From positions 4,278,001-4,342,000 of the forward strand of contig OY760226.1 in NCBI GenBank assembly GCA_963663395.1: a stretch of 64,000 nucleotides of DNA. The letters are read 5' to 3'. The notes beneath the pieces were generated by a model, which saw only the letters and a list, made by a program, of their open reading frames with translations, was not told the DNA's origin and did no database searches. Positions 1 to 8,364 of this stretch are shown piece by piece. Source of the DNA: Azophilus sp963663395. Lineage in GTDB: Bacteria; Pseudomonadota; Gammaproteobacteria; Pseudomonadales; Azotimanducaceae. Every line of letters begins with the position of its first letter. Position 1 is the stretch's first letter. A program made the translations under genes and the position numbers.

Positions 1-1
1 C

Positions 2-424
2 AAACGGCACGGCAAAGCGCCCAGGATCGCCCTGTTGCGCGAAGCCTGGCTCGCCGACACCGACGAGCAGGCGCGGGCCGAATACGGCCCCGCCGTGGTG
101 CAGTCGCACGCCGAGTACTTCCCGCGCATGCAGGGTGGCTGGAAAACCGAGCAGGGCGCCGAGGCCAAGCCCTACGATGTGCGCGTCGATCCCTGGGTAG
201 GCAAGCTCGACCGCAAGGAGCAACTGCAGCTGGAACACCTGCTGGAAGACCGGCTGCTGGTCGGCTCCGTGGATACCTGGCTCGACAACCTCGGCCGCTG
301 GATCGAAGCGATCAGGCCCGAGGAACTGGTGTTGCGCTTCCGCTTTCAGTTCGGCCCTTCGCCGGAGGCGACGCTGCGGGTTATCGAGCGCGTGGGCCGC
401 GAAATCATTCCGCGATTCTCCTGA
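2..424 (+). CDS. LLM class flavin-dependent oxidoreductase, C-terminal part
   Basis: Open from the left edge of the window, so only the last 140 codons are present. The sequence resembles the C-terminal end of bacterial luciferase-like (F420 or FMN) monooxygenases, where a segment like LVGSVDTWLDNLGRW is the usual 'G(T/S)pe.v.e.l' region that closes the TIM barrel, followed by the PEELVLRFRF strand and a final helix. The true start lies outside the window. It is followed after 11 bases by an AstE/AspA-like gene on the same strand, so the two are probably cotranscribed. Two further LLM genes occur later in the window, both beside amidohydrolases. The substrate cannot be told from this part. 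Family assignment is moderate because the flavin-binding N-terminus is missing. Confidence 0.7.
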   Translation, partial: KRHGKAPRIALLREAWLADTDEQARAEYGPAVVQSHAEYFPRMQGGWKTEQGAEAKPYDVRVDPWVGKLDRKEQLQLEHLLEDRLLVGSVDTWLDNLGRWIEAIRPEELVLRFRFQFGPSPEATLRVIERVGREIIPRFS

Positions 425-435
425 AAGGAGCCTTG

Positions 436-1437
436 ATGAGTGTAACGGTCAACAGGTGGGACGAGAGCGTGCCGGGCATGCGCGTCGACGGTGAGCCCTG
501 GCGCATCCGCTTTCACGAGTTTCGAGGCAGCCGGCCTGGTCCCGCCACCGCAATTGTCGCCGGCATCATCGGCGACAAGCCGCTGGCGGTGCTGGCCCTG
601 CACGCCCTGGCGCGCCGGCTGGCCGAGGCCGACCTGGCCGGCACCGTGGTGCTGGTACCCGCCGCCAATCCGTACGGGCTGTCGGGCGGTACGCGACACA
701 ATCCCGACCTCATCGAACTCAATCGCCGCTTTCCGGGCCGCCCCTCCGGCTTCATGACCGACCAGCTTGCCCATACCCTGATCACGGCATTGCTGGAACG
801 GGTCGACTGCGTCGTCGACCTGCACTCGGGCACCCCCAGTCGCGCGCTCAACTACACCTATGACTACGGCAACCTGGAGCTGAGCGCTTCTTTCGGTTAC
901 CTGCCGGTGGTCGTCGACCGCCACGTGCCCGGCCAGTTGAGCCAGGCGGTGGTGGCCCGGGGCGGGTCATCGTTTCTCGCCGAGTTCGGCGGCGCCGAGG
1001 CGAACGACCCGGCGCCCGGCATCGAGGGATGCCTGAACACGCTGCGCTACCGGGGCCACCTCGCTGGGCCGCGCACCGGCCCCGACCGGGTGGCGATACT
1101 CGATCGCGTGAAGGTGTTCCTCGCCTCGCACGGCGGCGCCCTGGAAGGCCACCATGGCGCGTTCGACCTCGGCAAGCCCGTGCAGCCGGGCGAGATCGGC
1201 TGGATCACCAATGTGGTGACCGGCGAACGCCTCGAGTCATACCTGGTGGAAGGGCCGGGCGAGACGGCCGGCACCGGGCCCGGGTTCGATCTGTGGGGGC
1301 CCGACCTGGAACGCGCCTTCGAAGTAACCGATGCGCCACTTCTGATGCTGGCGCCGAGCCGGCCCGCCATGGTGGCGCCCGGCGAGTTCACCTACGGCGT
1401 GGGCTGGGTGCGCGACTGGATCGAGGCGCCCGCCTGA
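436..1437 (+). CDS. AstE/AspA-family (M14-like) deacylase homologue lacking two zinc ligands
   Basis: A 333-residue protein of the succinylglutamate desuccinylase/aspartoacylase family. The family core is clear: a VLVPAANPYG strand, an ELNRRFPG motif and the VVDLHSG motif that carries the third zinc-binding His. However, the first motif, normally HGDE with the His and Glu zinc ligands, reads GIIGDKP (about residues 41-47), so both ligands appear replaced by Ile and Lys. Either this is a metal-free or differently metallated subfamily, or it no longer hydrolyses amides. The start is taken at ATG 436, with AAAGGAG at 424-430; TTG at 433 is the alternative. It follows the LLM gene closely and is convergent with the DUF819 gene. 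The family is fairly certain, the activity is not. Confidence 0.75.
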   Translation: MSVTVNRWDESVPGMRVDGEPWRIRFHEFRGSRPGPATAIVAGIIGDKPLAVLALHALARRLAEADLAGTVVLVPAANPYGLSGGTRHNPDLIELNRRFPGRPSGFMTDQLAHTLITALLERVDCVVDLHSGTPSRALNYTYDYGNLELSASFGYLPVVVDRHVPGQLSQAVVARGGSSFLAEFGGAEANDPAPGIEGCLNTLRYRGHLAGPRTGPDRVAILDRVKVFLASHGGALEGHHGAFDLGKPVQPGEIGWITNVVTGERLESYLVEGPGETAGTGPGFDLWGPDLERAFEVTDAPLLMLAPSRPAMVAPGEFTYGVGWVRDWIEAPA

Positions 1438-1456
1438 TTGCTGCGCCGGTGCCGGG

Positions 1457-2629
1457 TCAGCCCAGCGTCGATGCCAGGCCAACGCCGATGAAGTTGGCGA
1501 GTACATATCCCAGGATGCCGCAGAGAATGCCGGGCGTGACCAGTGCGTGCCAACGCCTGCCGGCCGCTATTGCCGCCGCGGTCGCCGCTCCGAGCGCACA
1601 GGCATTTGAGCCCGTTACTACCTCCGGCAGCGTCAGCCGGAACAGCCGGCCCGCCACAAGCACGAACAGCACGTGGGTGGCGAGCAGCACGGCCAGGAAT
1701 CCCAACAGCATCGTTGTCGCGCCGGCCAGCAGCCAGATGTTGGACTGCGCGCCGATGCCGGCGATGAACACGTACAGCAGCATCAGGCCGATCGCTTCGC
1801 CGCCGGCGAGTTTGCGCATAAGGGCCGGCGCGAACGATGCCATGGCAACGGTAACGATGGTGATGATCAGGATGCCGAACTGAGGCGCACCCACCAGGTG
1901 CGCGGCGCCCTGGCTGACGGCGCAGACCACCAGCGTAAAACTGACGCACGCGGGAACGTTGACCGGCCTTGGCGTCGAGGCGTCGAAGGTGTTGTTTTCG
2001 CTGGATGCCGGGGCTCCCGGCCCGGACAGTCCGCCGGCAGGTGGATCCGCCGCCGGAGACTGCCGGTGGTTGGGGAAGGTTCGCGCGAGCACCGGCATGC
2101 CTGCCGCCATGATCAGCACGCCGAGATAGACGATGCCGGCCACACCCTGGGCCGTGGCCGCGGCGGCCAGCAGGGTTGCATCCTCGACGGCGACCGCCTG
2201 GGAGACGGCAACAAAGTTGAAGGAACCGCCAATGAAGGCCGCCGACAGAATACCGGCGACCTTGGCCGTCTCAGGGCCGACATCGATCAGCAGGAATCCC
2301 AGGGCGGCGCCGGTCGCCGTGCCGGCGGCGCCGGCCAGGAAGGCGATCAGAGTCTGCCCCGTTTCCCGGAAAATTCGTTTCAGATCGGCATTCAACAGCA
2401 ACAGGGGTATTGCCGCCGGCACCAGGTAGGTGACCACGAACCCGTAGGCGGGCGACTCGAAGGGCAGCACGCGAATGTTGGCAAGCAGCATGCCGCCGCC
2501 AAGCGCGATCAGCGGCGCCGACAGCTTGGCGCCGAGTTCCGTGCGCTCCGCCAGCAGGCCACACAGCACGATGGCGAACAGCGCTGCGGCTACGGCGAGG
2601 CCGTTCTCCGATGCGATGAGGCTGATCAT
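1457..2629 (-). CDS. DUF819 family integral membrane protein
   Basis: A 390-residue, highly hydrophobic protein with about ten to eleven predicted membrane segments. The N-terminal repeats (IALGGGMLLANIRVLP, then GGSFNFVAVSQAV) match the DUF819 (YjcL-like) family, whose members have an inverted-repeat transporter-like fold and no settled substrate. A loop of about 40 polar residues (residues ~185-225, rich in Pro, Ser and Asn) separates the two halves. The gene sits 96 bases downstream of the P450 on the same strand and may be the last gene of that operon, perhaps moving a substrate or product. It converges on the AstE-like gene with only about 19 bases between stops. Function is unknown beyond membrane location. 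Confidence 0.8.
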   Translation of the reverse strand: MISLIASENGLAVAAALFAIVLCGLLAERTELGAKLSAPLIALGGGMLLANIRVLPFESPAYGFVVTYLVPAAIPLLLLNADLKRIFRETGQTLIAFLAGAAGTATGAALGFLLIDVGPETAKVAGILSAAFIGGSFNFVAVSQAVAVEDATLLAAAATAQGVAGIVYLGVLIMAAGMPVLARTFPNHRQSPAADPPAGGLSGPGAPASSENNTFDASTPRPVNVPACVSFTLVVCAVSQGAAHLVGAPQFGILIITIVTVAMASFAPALMRKLAGGEAIGLMLLYVFIAGIGAQSNIWLLAGATTMLLGFLAVLLATHVLFVLVAGRLFRLTLPEVVTGSNACALGAATAAAIAAGRRWHALVTPGILCGILGYVLANFIGVGLASTLG

Positions 2630-2725
2630 GGTGTCGCCATTCCCGCTTCTCCCCAGCCGGCCGAGGGCGGGGTCGAAGCGCTCGTGTCACGGGTGTCGTT
2701 CACTTGCAGATACCCGGTTGCGACT

Positions 2726-3934
2726 TCAGCCGCATGCCGCGGGCACCACCGACACCGGCAGTTTTTCTATCGACCGGAACATGAAGTTGTTGCGCCGCGG
2801 CACGGAAGGCGCACGCAACTCGATGCATTGCCAGCGCTTGCCGAGTTCCGCCAGCACCGCCTGCAGCTCCAGCCTGGCCAGGTGCGCACCCAGGCAGAAA
2901 TGCCGGCCGCCGCCGAAGGAGAAGTGCTCGACCCCGGTGCGCCGCACATCGATTCGCGCGGGGTCGGAAAAGCGCCGCGGGTCGTGGTTGGCGGCACCGA
3001 GCAGCAGCCACACGACATCTCCGGCGGGCAGCGTTTCCCCCTGTATGGGCATGGCTTCGCCGAGATGGCGCACGATCATCTGCACCGGGCTCTCCCAGCG
3101 CAGCAACTCCTCCACCGCGCCGGGAATCAGCCGCGGCTGCTCGCGAATGAGGCGCATCTGGTCGGGCTGTTGCGCAAAACCCAGCACGCCGCCGGCAATG
3201 GTCGCCGCCGTGGTCTCGAACCCGGCGGTGAGCAGCCCGCGCAGCGCCCCGATCAGCTCATCCCGGGTCAGGCCATCGGCGCCATCCATCATCGCCGTGA
3301 AACCGGACGTCAGGTCATCGCGCGGCGATGCCCGCCGGTCATCGATCAGGGCGCCGAAAAAGTCGATGAAACTGCGGCTCGCAGCCTGTACGCGCCGCAC
3401 CTCCTCGGGGCTCGTTATGTCGGGTACGAAGATGCGCAGGAAGTCGCTGGTCCACGCTTCCAGTTGCGCCCAATCGGTCTCGCGAATGCCCAGCAGGGCG
3501 CAGATGACACGCATGGGAACCTGCAGCGCCAGGTCACGCACGATCTCCGGCCGGTCGCTGCCAAGGCCATCGAACACCTCGGCGACGATGGCTGTCACGG
3601 TCGGCTTGATGTCCTGCACGCGCCGCCTGGTGAACGGCTTGAGTATCACGCGTCGCATGCGCGTGTGCTGCGGCGGATCCATCATCGAGATGGCATTGCG
3701 CCACAGCGTTGCGGCGGCACCGTCGCCATAGACAGCGGGTACGCCGGTGCCGGGTGAATTCATCAGCGTGGTCGGCTCGCCCAGCACCCGGGCCACATCC
3801 GCGTGGCGGCTCAATACGTGTATGTTGCGCCCCGCCAATTGCAGGTGCAGCAGTGGTGCCTCGTCGCGCAGGCGCTCAAGCGTCGGGTAAGGATCCCGCG
3901 CCAGTTCGACGCTGCGCGGATCGAAGTCGACCAT
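2726..3934 (-). CDS. Cytochrome P450
   Basis: A 402-residue soluble bacterial-type P450. The heme-ligand loop is FSFGGGRHFCLGAH with the axial Cys at residue 347. The I-helix oxygen-activation motif is AGFETT (about residue 240), and the K-helix ExxR is in EELLRW. Length and lack of a membrane anchor fit class I bacterial P450s that take electrons from a separate ferredoxin and reductase; neither is seen nearby. It starts 3 bases after the PQQ dehydrogenase stop, so it is translationally linked with that gene and the upstream CoA ligase. The context suggests hydroxylation of a hydrophobic acid or terpenoid whose alcohol is then oxidised by the periplasmic dehydrogenase, but the substrate is unknown. 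Confidence 0.95.
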   Translation of the reverse strand: MVDFDPRSVELARDPYPTLERLRDEAPLLHLQLAGRNIHVLSRHADVARVLGEPTTLMNSPGTGVPAVYGDGAAATLWRNAISMMDPPQHTRMRRVILKPFTRRRVQDIKPTVTAIVAEVFDGLGSDRPEIVRDLALQVPMRVICALLGIRETDWAQLEAWTSDFLRIFVPDITSPEEVRRVQAASRSFIDFFGALIDDRRASPRDDLTSGFTAMMDGADGLTRDELIGALRGLLTAGFETTAATIAGGVLGFAQQPDQMRLIREQPRLIPGAVEELLRWESPVQMIVRHLGEAMPIQGETLPAGDVVWLLLGAANHDPRRFSDPARIDVRRTGVEHFSFGGGRHFCLGAHLARLELQAVLAELGKRWQCIELRAPSVPRRNNFMFRSIEKLPVSVVPAACG

Positions 3935-3937
3935 CCG

Positions 3938-5947
3938 CTACTCCAACCTCACCGCCTGCAGGTAGACCTGCAGGTCTGCCATCTCTGCATCGCTGAGTTC
4001 GCCGGCGAACGATGGCATGCCCAGAGATACCAGTGAATCGCTCAGCAGCACCGTCTCCAGGCTGTCGATCAGCGCGCTGCGGCGCAGGTCGGGCAGCAGC
4101 CCGGTCTGGCCGAACCAGCCGTGGCAGGCGCCGCAGCGGGCCACGTAGGTGGTTCTGCCGCGTGTCGCCTGCTCCGACAGGAAAGCCACCTGGTCACCGC
4201 GCGGCGGTTGCGGAGGCCTGTCCAGTTGCGCGGCCGGCGGAACCGGGCCGCCGCCGAGCTTCAGCGCGATCACCCGGCCGTCATTGCGGTAGCGCTTGGC
4301 GGCCACGCGCTGCTCGGCCAGCACGAACAGGGCGCCGCCCCATCCCGCCATCAGCGCGATGTACTGGTCGCCATCGATTTCGTAGGCAACCGGCGGCGCG
4401 ATGATGCCGGTGCGGGTGCCGATGCGGTGCAATCGCTCGCCGCTACGGGCATCGTAGAAATTGATGAAGCCCTGGGCATCGCCCTGCACGACCAGGCCGC
4501 CCGCGGTGGACAGCACGCCCGCGTTGCCGAAAGTTGGATATGGCACCGCCCATTCGATGCCGCGGGTCACCGGGTTCCACGCGGTCAGCACCGCATGGCC
4601 CACCCAGGGGTCGGGCACCAGTTGCTCCATGTTCGGCCGGTGCGCCGACTCGAGCAGAACGGAAAACCGGTCGGGCGCGAAATAGGTGGCGGCGTCCTGG
4701 GCCGGAATGTAGACCAGGCCGGTCTGCGGGCTGTATGACATGGGGTGCCAGTTGTGGGCGCCCAACGTAGCCGGAAATACCACGCTGGCACCCTGGCTGT
4801 AGTCCGCCGTATCTGACAGCACCGGCCGCCCGGTCTGCATGTCGACGTGGGTTGCCCAGGTGACCCGGGCGAACTTGTCCGCCGCCAGCAGTTCGCCGGT
4901 GGCCCGGTCGAGAACGTAGAAGAAGCCGTTCTTCGGCGCCTGCATCAATACCTTGCGCCGCTCGCCGCGCCAGTCGATGTCGGCCAGGATCATGTGCTGG
5001 GTGGCGGTGTAGTCCCAGCTGTCGCCGGGTGTGGTCTGGTAGTGCCAGGCCAGGCGGCCGCTGTCGGGATCGAGGGCGAGAATGGAGGACAGGTACAGGT
5101 TGTCGCCGCCGCCGGGGCTGCGCAGGAAGCGCGGCCAGGGCGAGCCGTTGCCGGTGCCCACGTACAGCAGGTTCAACTCCGGGTCATAGGCCATGCTGTC
5201 CCAGACCGTGCCGCCACCGCCCAGCTCCCAGGCGCTTTCCGGGTCCCAGGTTGCGGCGGCCGGCTCCAGTTCGGGATGCTCGAAGGGCCCGGCTGTATTT
5301 TTCGGCACCGTGTAGAAACGCCAGAGCAGCTCGCCGGACGCCGTGCCATAGGCCGAAACGTAGCCGCGCACGCCGGCATCGGCGCCGCCATTGCCGATGA
5401 AGACCTTGTCGCGTACCACGCGCGGTGCGCCGGTGATGGTGTAGGGCCGGTCCCGGTCGATGGTGTTCACTTCCCACAGCCTGCGGCCATCGGCCTGGTC
5501 CAGAGCGATCAGGCGTCCGTCGTAGGTGCCGACGAATACGCGCCCGTCGGCCACCGCCACGCCCCGGTTGACCACATCGCAGCAGCCCTTGGGCGCCCAC
5601 TCCCGTGGTACCTCGGGATCGTAGCGCCACAATACCTCGCCGCTGCCGGCAGCGACGGCCAGCACCCGGCTCCACGCCTCGGTAACGTACATGACGCCGT
5701 CGATAACGATGGGGGTCGCCTCCAGGCCGCGCTGACTGTCTAGCGGCAACTGCCAGGCCAGCCCCACCTCGGCCGCGTTGCCGGTGTGGATCTGCGCGAG
5801 CGGGGAGAAGCGGGCTTCGGCGGCGCCGCGGCCGTGCATGGGCCAGTCCCGGTCGGCGGCCGGCGTCGGTGGCGCTGCCTGCTCGGCGCCGCAGCCTGCC
5901 AATAGCACGGCCGCTGCGAAGCGCCCGAGGGCCCGGACGGCGTTCAC
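3938..5947 (-). CDS. PQQ-dependent alcohol dehydrogenase with C-terminal cytochrome c (lipoprotein)
   Basis: A 669-residue quinohemoprotein. The N-terminus is a lipoprotein signal with a VLLAGC lipobox, so the enzyme is probably anchored in the periplasm. The eight-bladed propeller carries the adjacent-cysteine disulfide (GCCDVVNRG) that stacks on PQQ, the SWDYTA segment with a likely catalytic Asp, and repeated tryptophan-docking motifs. A cytochrome c domain follows with CGACH at residues 605-609, giving a type II quinohemoprotein layout. It oxidises primary or secondary alcohols and passes electrons to the respiratory chain; the substrate is not known. The start overlaps the stop of the upstream CoA ligase by ATGA, and the P450 follows 3 bases after its stop. 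A paralogue lies at 10568-12718. Confidence 0.93.
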   Translation of the reverse strand: MNAVRALGRFAAAVLLAGCGAEQAAPPTPAADRDWPMHGRGAAEARFSPLAQIHTGNAAEVGLAWQLPLDSQRGLEATPIVIDGVMYVTEAWSRVLAVAAGSGEVLWRYDPEVPREWAPKGCCDVVNRGVAVADGRVFVGTYDGRLIALDQADGRRLWEVNTIDRDRPYTITGAPRVVRDKVFIGNGGADAGVRGYVSAYGTASGELLWRFYTVPKNTAGPFEHPELEPAAATWDPESAWELGGGGTVWDSMAYDPELNLLYVGTGNGSPWPRFLRSPGGGDNLYLSSILALDPDSGRLAWHYQTTPGDSWDYTATQHMILADIDWRGERRKVLMQAPKNGFFYVLDRATGELLAADKFARVTWATHVDMQTGRPVLSDTADYSQGASVVFPATLGAHNWHPMSYSPQTGLVYIPAQDAATYFAPDRFSVLLESAHRPNMEQLVPDPWVGHAVLTAWNPVTRGIEWAVPYPTFGNAGVLSTAGGLVVQGDAQGFINFYDARSGERLHRIGTRTGIIAPPVAYEIDGDQYIALMAGWGGALFVLAEQRVAAKRYRNDGRVIALKLGGGPVPPAAQLDRPPQPPRGDQVAFLSEQATRGRTTYVARCGACHGWFGQTGLLPDLRRSALIDSLETVLLSDSLVSLGMPSFAGELSDAEMADLQVYLQAVRLE

Positions 5948-7569
5948 AGCCGCTGCCGGCGGATTCTCAATCCCGCCACCTCCCGGTCCCAGGTGTCTGC
6001 GGTGACTCCCTCGTTGCGCAATATGTGCTTGCGCACCTTTTCCGTGGGCGTCTTGGGCAGGTCGTCCAGAATGCGCAGATAACGCGGCACCATGAAGTGC
6101 GGCATGCGCTCCGCCAGAAAGCGGGTCAGTTGCGCCGGGTCGACCGGCCGACCCGGCACGGGCGCCACCGCCACCAGCACGTCGTCTTCGCTGAACTCGC
6201 TCGGCACCCCCACCGCTGCCGCCTCGAGGATGTCGGGGTGCGCGATCACCTCGGCCTCGACCTCGAAGGAAGAGATATTCTCGCCCCTGCGGCGGATGGC
6301 ATCCTTCACCCGGTCGACGAAGTAGTAGTAACCGTCTTCATCCCTGCGAAACGCATCGCCCGTGTGAAACCAGCCGTTGCGCCAGGCCTCGGCGGTGGCT
6401 TCGGGATTCTTGTAGTAGCCGTGGTTCATGGCCCAGGGACGGTCGGTACGCACCAGCATCTCGCCGACTTCGCCGATACCCACCTCGCAGTCGTGGTCGT
6501 CCACCAGGCGCACCTCCACCCCGGGGCGAACCTTGCCGCAGGTGCCCGGCTTGTGCGGGTTGGGGTCGGAGACGATGGGCGTGGAGACCTCGGTCATGTT
6601 GAAGATGGTGTAGATGTCCACGCCGAAGCGCTCGGCCACCTCACGATGGTTGCCGGTCAGCGGCACCAGGAACGCCAGCCGCACGCTGTGCTGCCGCTCC
6701 GCGTTCGAGGGCGGCTGCTTGAGCAGGAAGGTGGCCATGGCGCCGAGCAGGAATACCGCCGTGCACCCGGTACGCGCAACGAACGGCCAGAACGCCTCGG
6801 TGGAGAAGTTCTCCATCATGGCAATGGAGCCGCCGCGGGCGAGCATGGCGTTCGACAGGCCCACGCCGCCGATGTGGAACATGGGCATGTTGACCAGGAA
6901 GCGGTCTTCGCCGGTGACGAAATGCCAGCTCTCCGGGCCGGGATTGGTGTACAGGTGCAAATAGCTCGACAGCACGCCCTTGGACGGGCCGGTGGTGCCC
7001 GATGTGTAGATGATCGACTGGGTATCCCAGGGCTCGATGGGGCGGCGCAGTTGCGGCAGTTGCGCCTCGTCGCCTTCGAGGTCGTCGAACGGCAGTTGTT
7101 CGAGTTCAGGCGGTGCCGCGCCCGCGCCCACCAGCACCACGGTGCGCAGCCGCGCCCTGTCGATGTCCGCCAGCAGGCCGGCCAGTTGACCGTGCATCAC
7201 GATCACCTCGGCATCGGAATTGCCGATGACGTGCTGCAGGATGTTGCCCTTGTAGGCGGTATTGAACGGTACGAAGACAGCGCCCAGATAGTTGATGGCA
7301 AAAAACGTGAGTAGCGCTTCGCGACCGTTGGGAAGGCACATGGCGACATGGTCGCCCTGGTCGACACCCAGCCGGCTCAAGCCCGCCGCGATGGCAATCG
7401 TGCGCCGGCGAACCTCGCCGAACGACCAGACATCGCCGTTTTCGAAGAACACGAAAGCATCGTCGGCCCGGGCTGCTGCCCATCGATCCAGGCTGTAACG
7501 CAACACGCAGGTTTCGCGGTCGAGCACGCGCGGGTCCGAATGCCCTTTCGCCGCACTGGCATCGTTCAT
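5944..7569 (-). CDS. Acyl-CoA synthetase (class I adenylate-forming CoA ligase)
   Basis: A 541-residue AMP-binding enzyme that activates a carboxylic acid to its CoA ester through an acyl-adenylate. The P-loop-like motif is YTSGTTGPSKGVLSSY. The A5 region reads FNMTEVSTPI, the A7 aspartate is in WFHTGDAFRRDEDG, and the hinge and A10 lysine region is PTEKVRKHIL near the C-terminus. It resembles crotonobetaine/carnitine-CoA ligase-like enzymes. A second ligase of the same kind is at 54586-56184. It heads a run with the PQQ dehydrogenase (4-base overlap) and the P450, so it probably serves the same substrate. The TetR gene 106 bases upstream on the same strand may regulate it. Substrate unknown. 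Confidence 0.93.
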   Translation of the reverse strand: MNDASAAKGHSDPRVLDRETCVLRYSLDRWAAARADDAFVFFENGDVWSFGEVRRRTIAIAAGLSRLGVDQGDHVAMCLPNGREALLTFFAINYLGAVFVPFNTAYKGNILQHVIGNSDAEVIVMHGQLAGLLADIDRARLRTVVLVGAGAAPPELEQLPFDDLEGDEAQLPQLRRPIEPWDTQSIIYTSGTTGPSKGVLSSYLHLYTNPGPESWHFVTGEDRFLVNMPMFHIGGVGLSNAMLARGGSIAMMENFSTEAFWPFVARTGCTAVFLLGAMATFLLKQPPSNAERQHSVRLAFLVPLTGNHREVAERFGVDIYTIFNMTEVSTPIVSDPNPHKPGTCGKVRPGVEVRLVDDHDCEVGIGEVGEMLVRTDRPWAMNHGYYKNPEATAEAWRNGWFHTGDAFRRDEDGYYYFVDRVKDAIRRRGENISSFEVEAEVIAHPDILEAAAVGVPSEFSEDDVLVAVAPVPGRPVDPAQLTRFLAERMPHFMVPRYLRILDDLPKTPTEKVRKHILRNEGVTADTWDREVAGLRIRRQRL

Positions 7570-7675
7570 CGGTGGTTGTCTCCTTGCTCCTCTTGTTCGC
7601 GGACCGGGTATACGAATGAACCAACTGTCAAGCCGACGGCCTCCTTATCGTTGGCCTGAGGCAACGCCTCGTTAG

Positions 7676-8299
7676 TCAATGCCGGTTGCTGCCCACCATC
7701 TTTTCTACCAGCGCAACCGTCAGGGCGACGACCTCGGCAGCGCTCAGGGTACCGGTAGGCACGTACCAGCGCGGCAGCCAGCTGACGATACCGCCGATGG
7801 TGATGGCGGCTACCGATGGGTCCTCCACCTCGAAATCGCCGCGCTTTGCGCCTTCGGACAACAGCGCCGCAAGCCTGCGGTCGAAAGTGCGGCGCTGTTC
7901 GAGAATGCGCTGTGCGTCCGCCTCGGGCAGATTCTTCTCCTCGCGGATGTACACCACCACGTGGGCGCGCCGGTCGATCACGATCTGCGCTACCCGTTCG
8001 ATGGCCCGGCGCAGGCGCACGCCCGGCGGTGAGTTGAGGGCGAGCGCCTCGTCGAGGGCGGCCAGCGATTCCCGTATGCCGGTCTGGCAGATCTCGAACA
8101 GTATCTGCCCCTTGTTCGGGAAATAGGAATACAGGTAGGGCTTGGTGACCTTGAGTTGCCCGGCGACGTTGTCGAGCGTGGTGCCCTCGTAGCCCTGTTC
8201 GAAAAACAGTTGCGCCGAGATTTCAAGAATCCGCCGCCGCTTGAAGGCGACGACCTCGGATTTCAGTTCGGTGGGCGCGCTACTCATGAGTATGCTCAT
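7676..8299 (-). CDS. TetR/AcrR family transcriptional regulator
   Basis: A 207-residue regulator. The N-terminal helix-turn-helix spans about residues 20-66: RRILEISAQLFFEQGYEGTT then VAGQLKVTKPYLYSYFPNKG, the classic TetR signature. The C-terminal ligand-binding domain is of the KstR2/FadR-like kind that often senses acyl-CoAs, though that is inference. Two ATG starts lie close together (8299 and 8287). It is divergent from the mutase genes with a 65-base gap and lies upstream of the CoA ligase operon, so it may repress either or both. Confidence 0.93.
   Translation of the reverse strand: MSILMSSAPTELKSEVVAFKRRRILEISAQLFFEQGYEGTTLDNVAGQLKVTKPYLYSYFPNKGQILFEICQTGIRESLAALDEALALNSPPGVRLRRAIERVAQIVIDRRAHVVVYIREEKNLPEADAQRILEQRRTFDRRLAALLSEGAKRGDFEVEDPSVAAITIGGIVSWLPRWYVPTGTLSAAEVVALTVALVEKMVGSNRH
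8286..8299. promoter_or_regulatory. Short inverted repeat at the TetR gene start
   Basis: ATGAG at 8286-8290 and CTCAT at 8295-8299 form a small dyad over the two possible start codons of the TetR gene, next to the AT-rich divergent spacer 8300-8364. It could be part of an autoregulatory operator. The arms are short, so chance is possible. Confidence 0.25.
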
Positions 8300-8364
8300 A
8301 TTACTTTGCAGATGTTATTCTTCAATGTAGTCAATTTCCGCATCGACGGTAACCGTGACGAGCA

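Noticed and set aside
1673..3757. Long plus-strand open frame of 694 codons
   Set aside because: It lies opposite the DUF819 and P450 genes, has Gln/Arg/Gly-rich low-complexity composition and no family pattern. It is an antisense by-product of high GC third positions.
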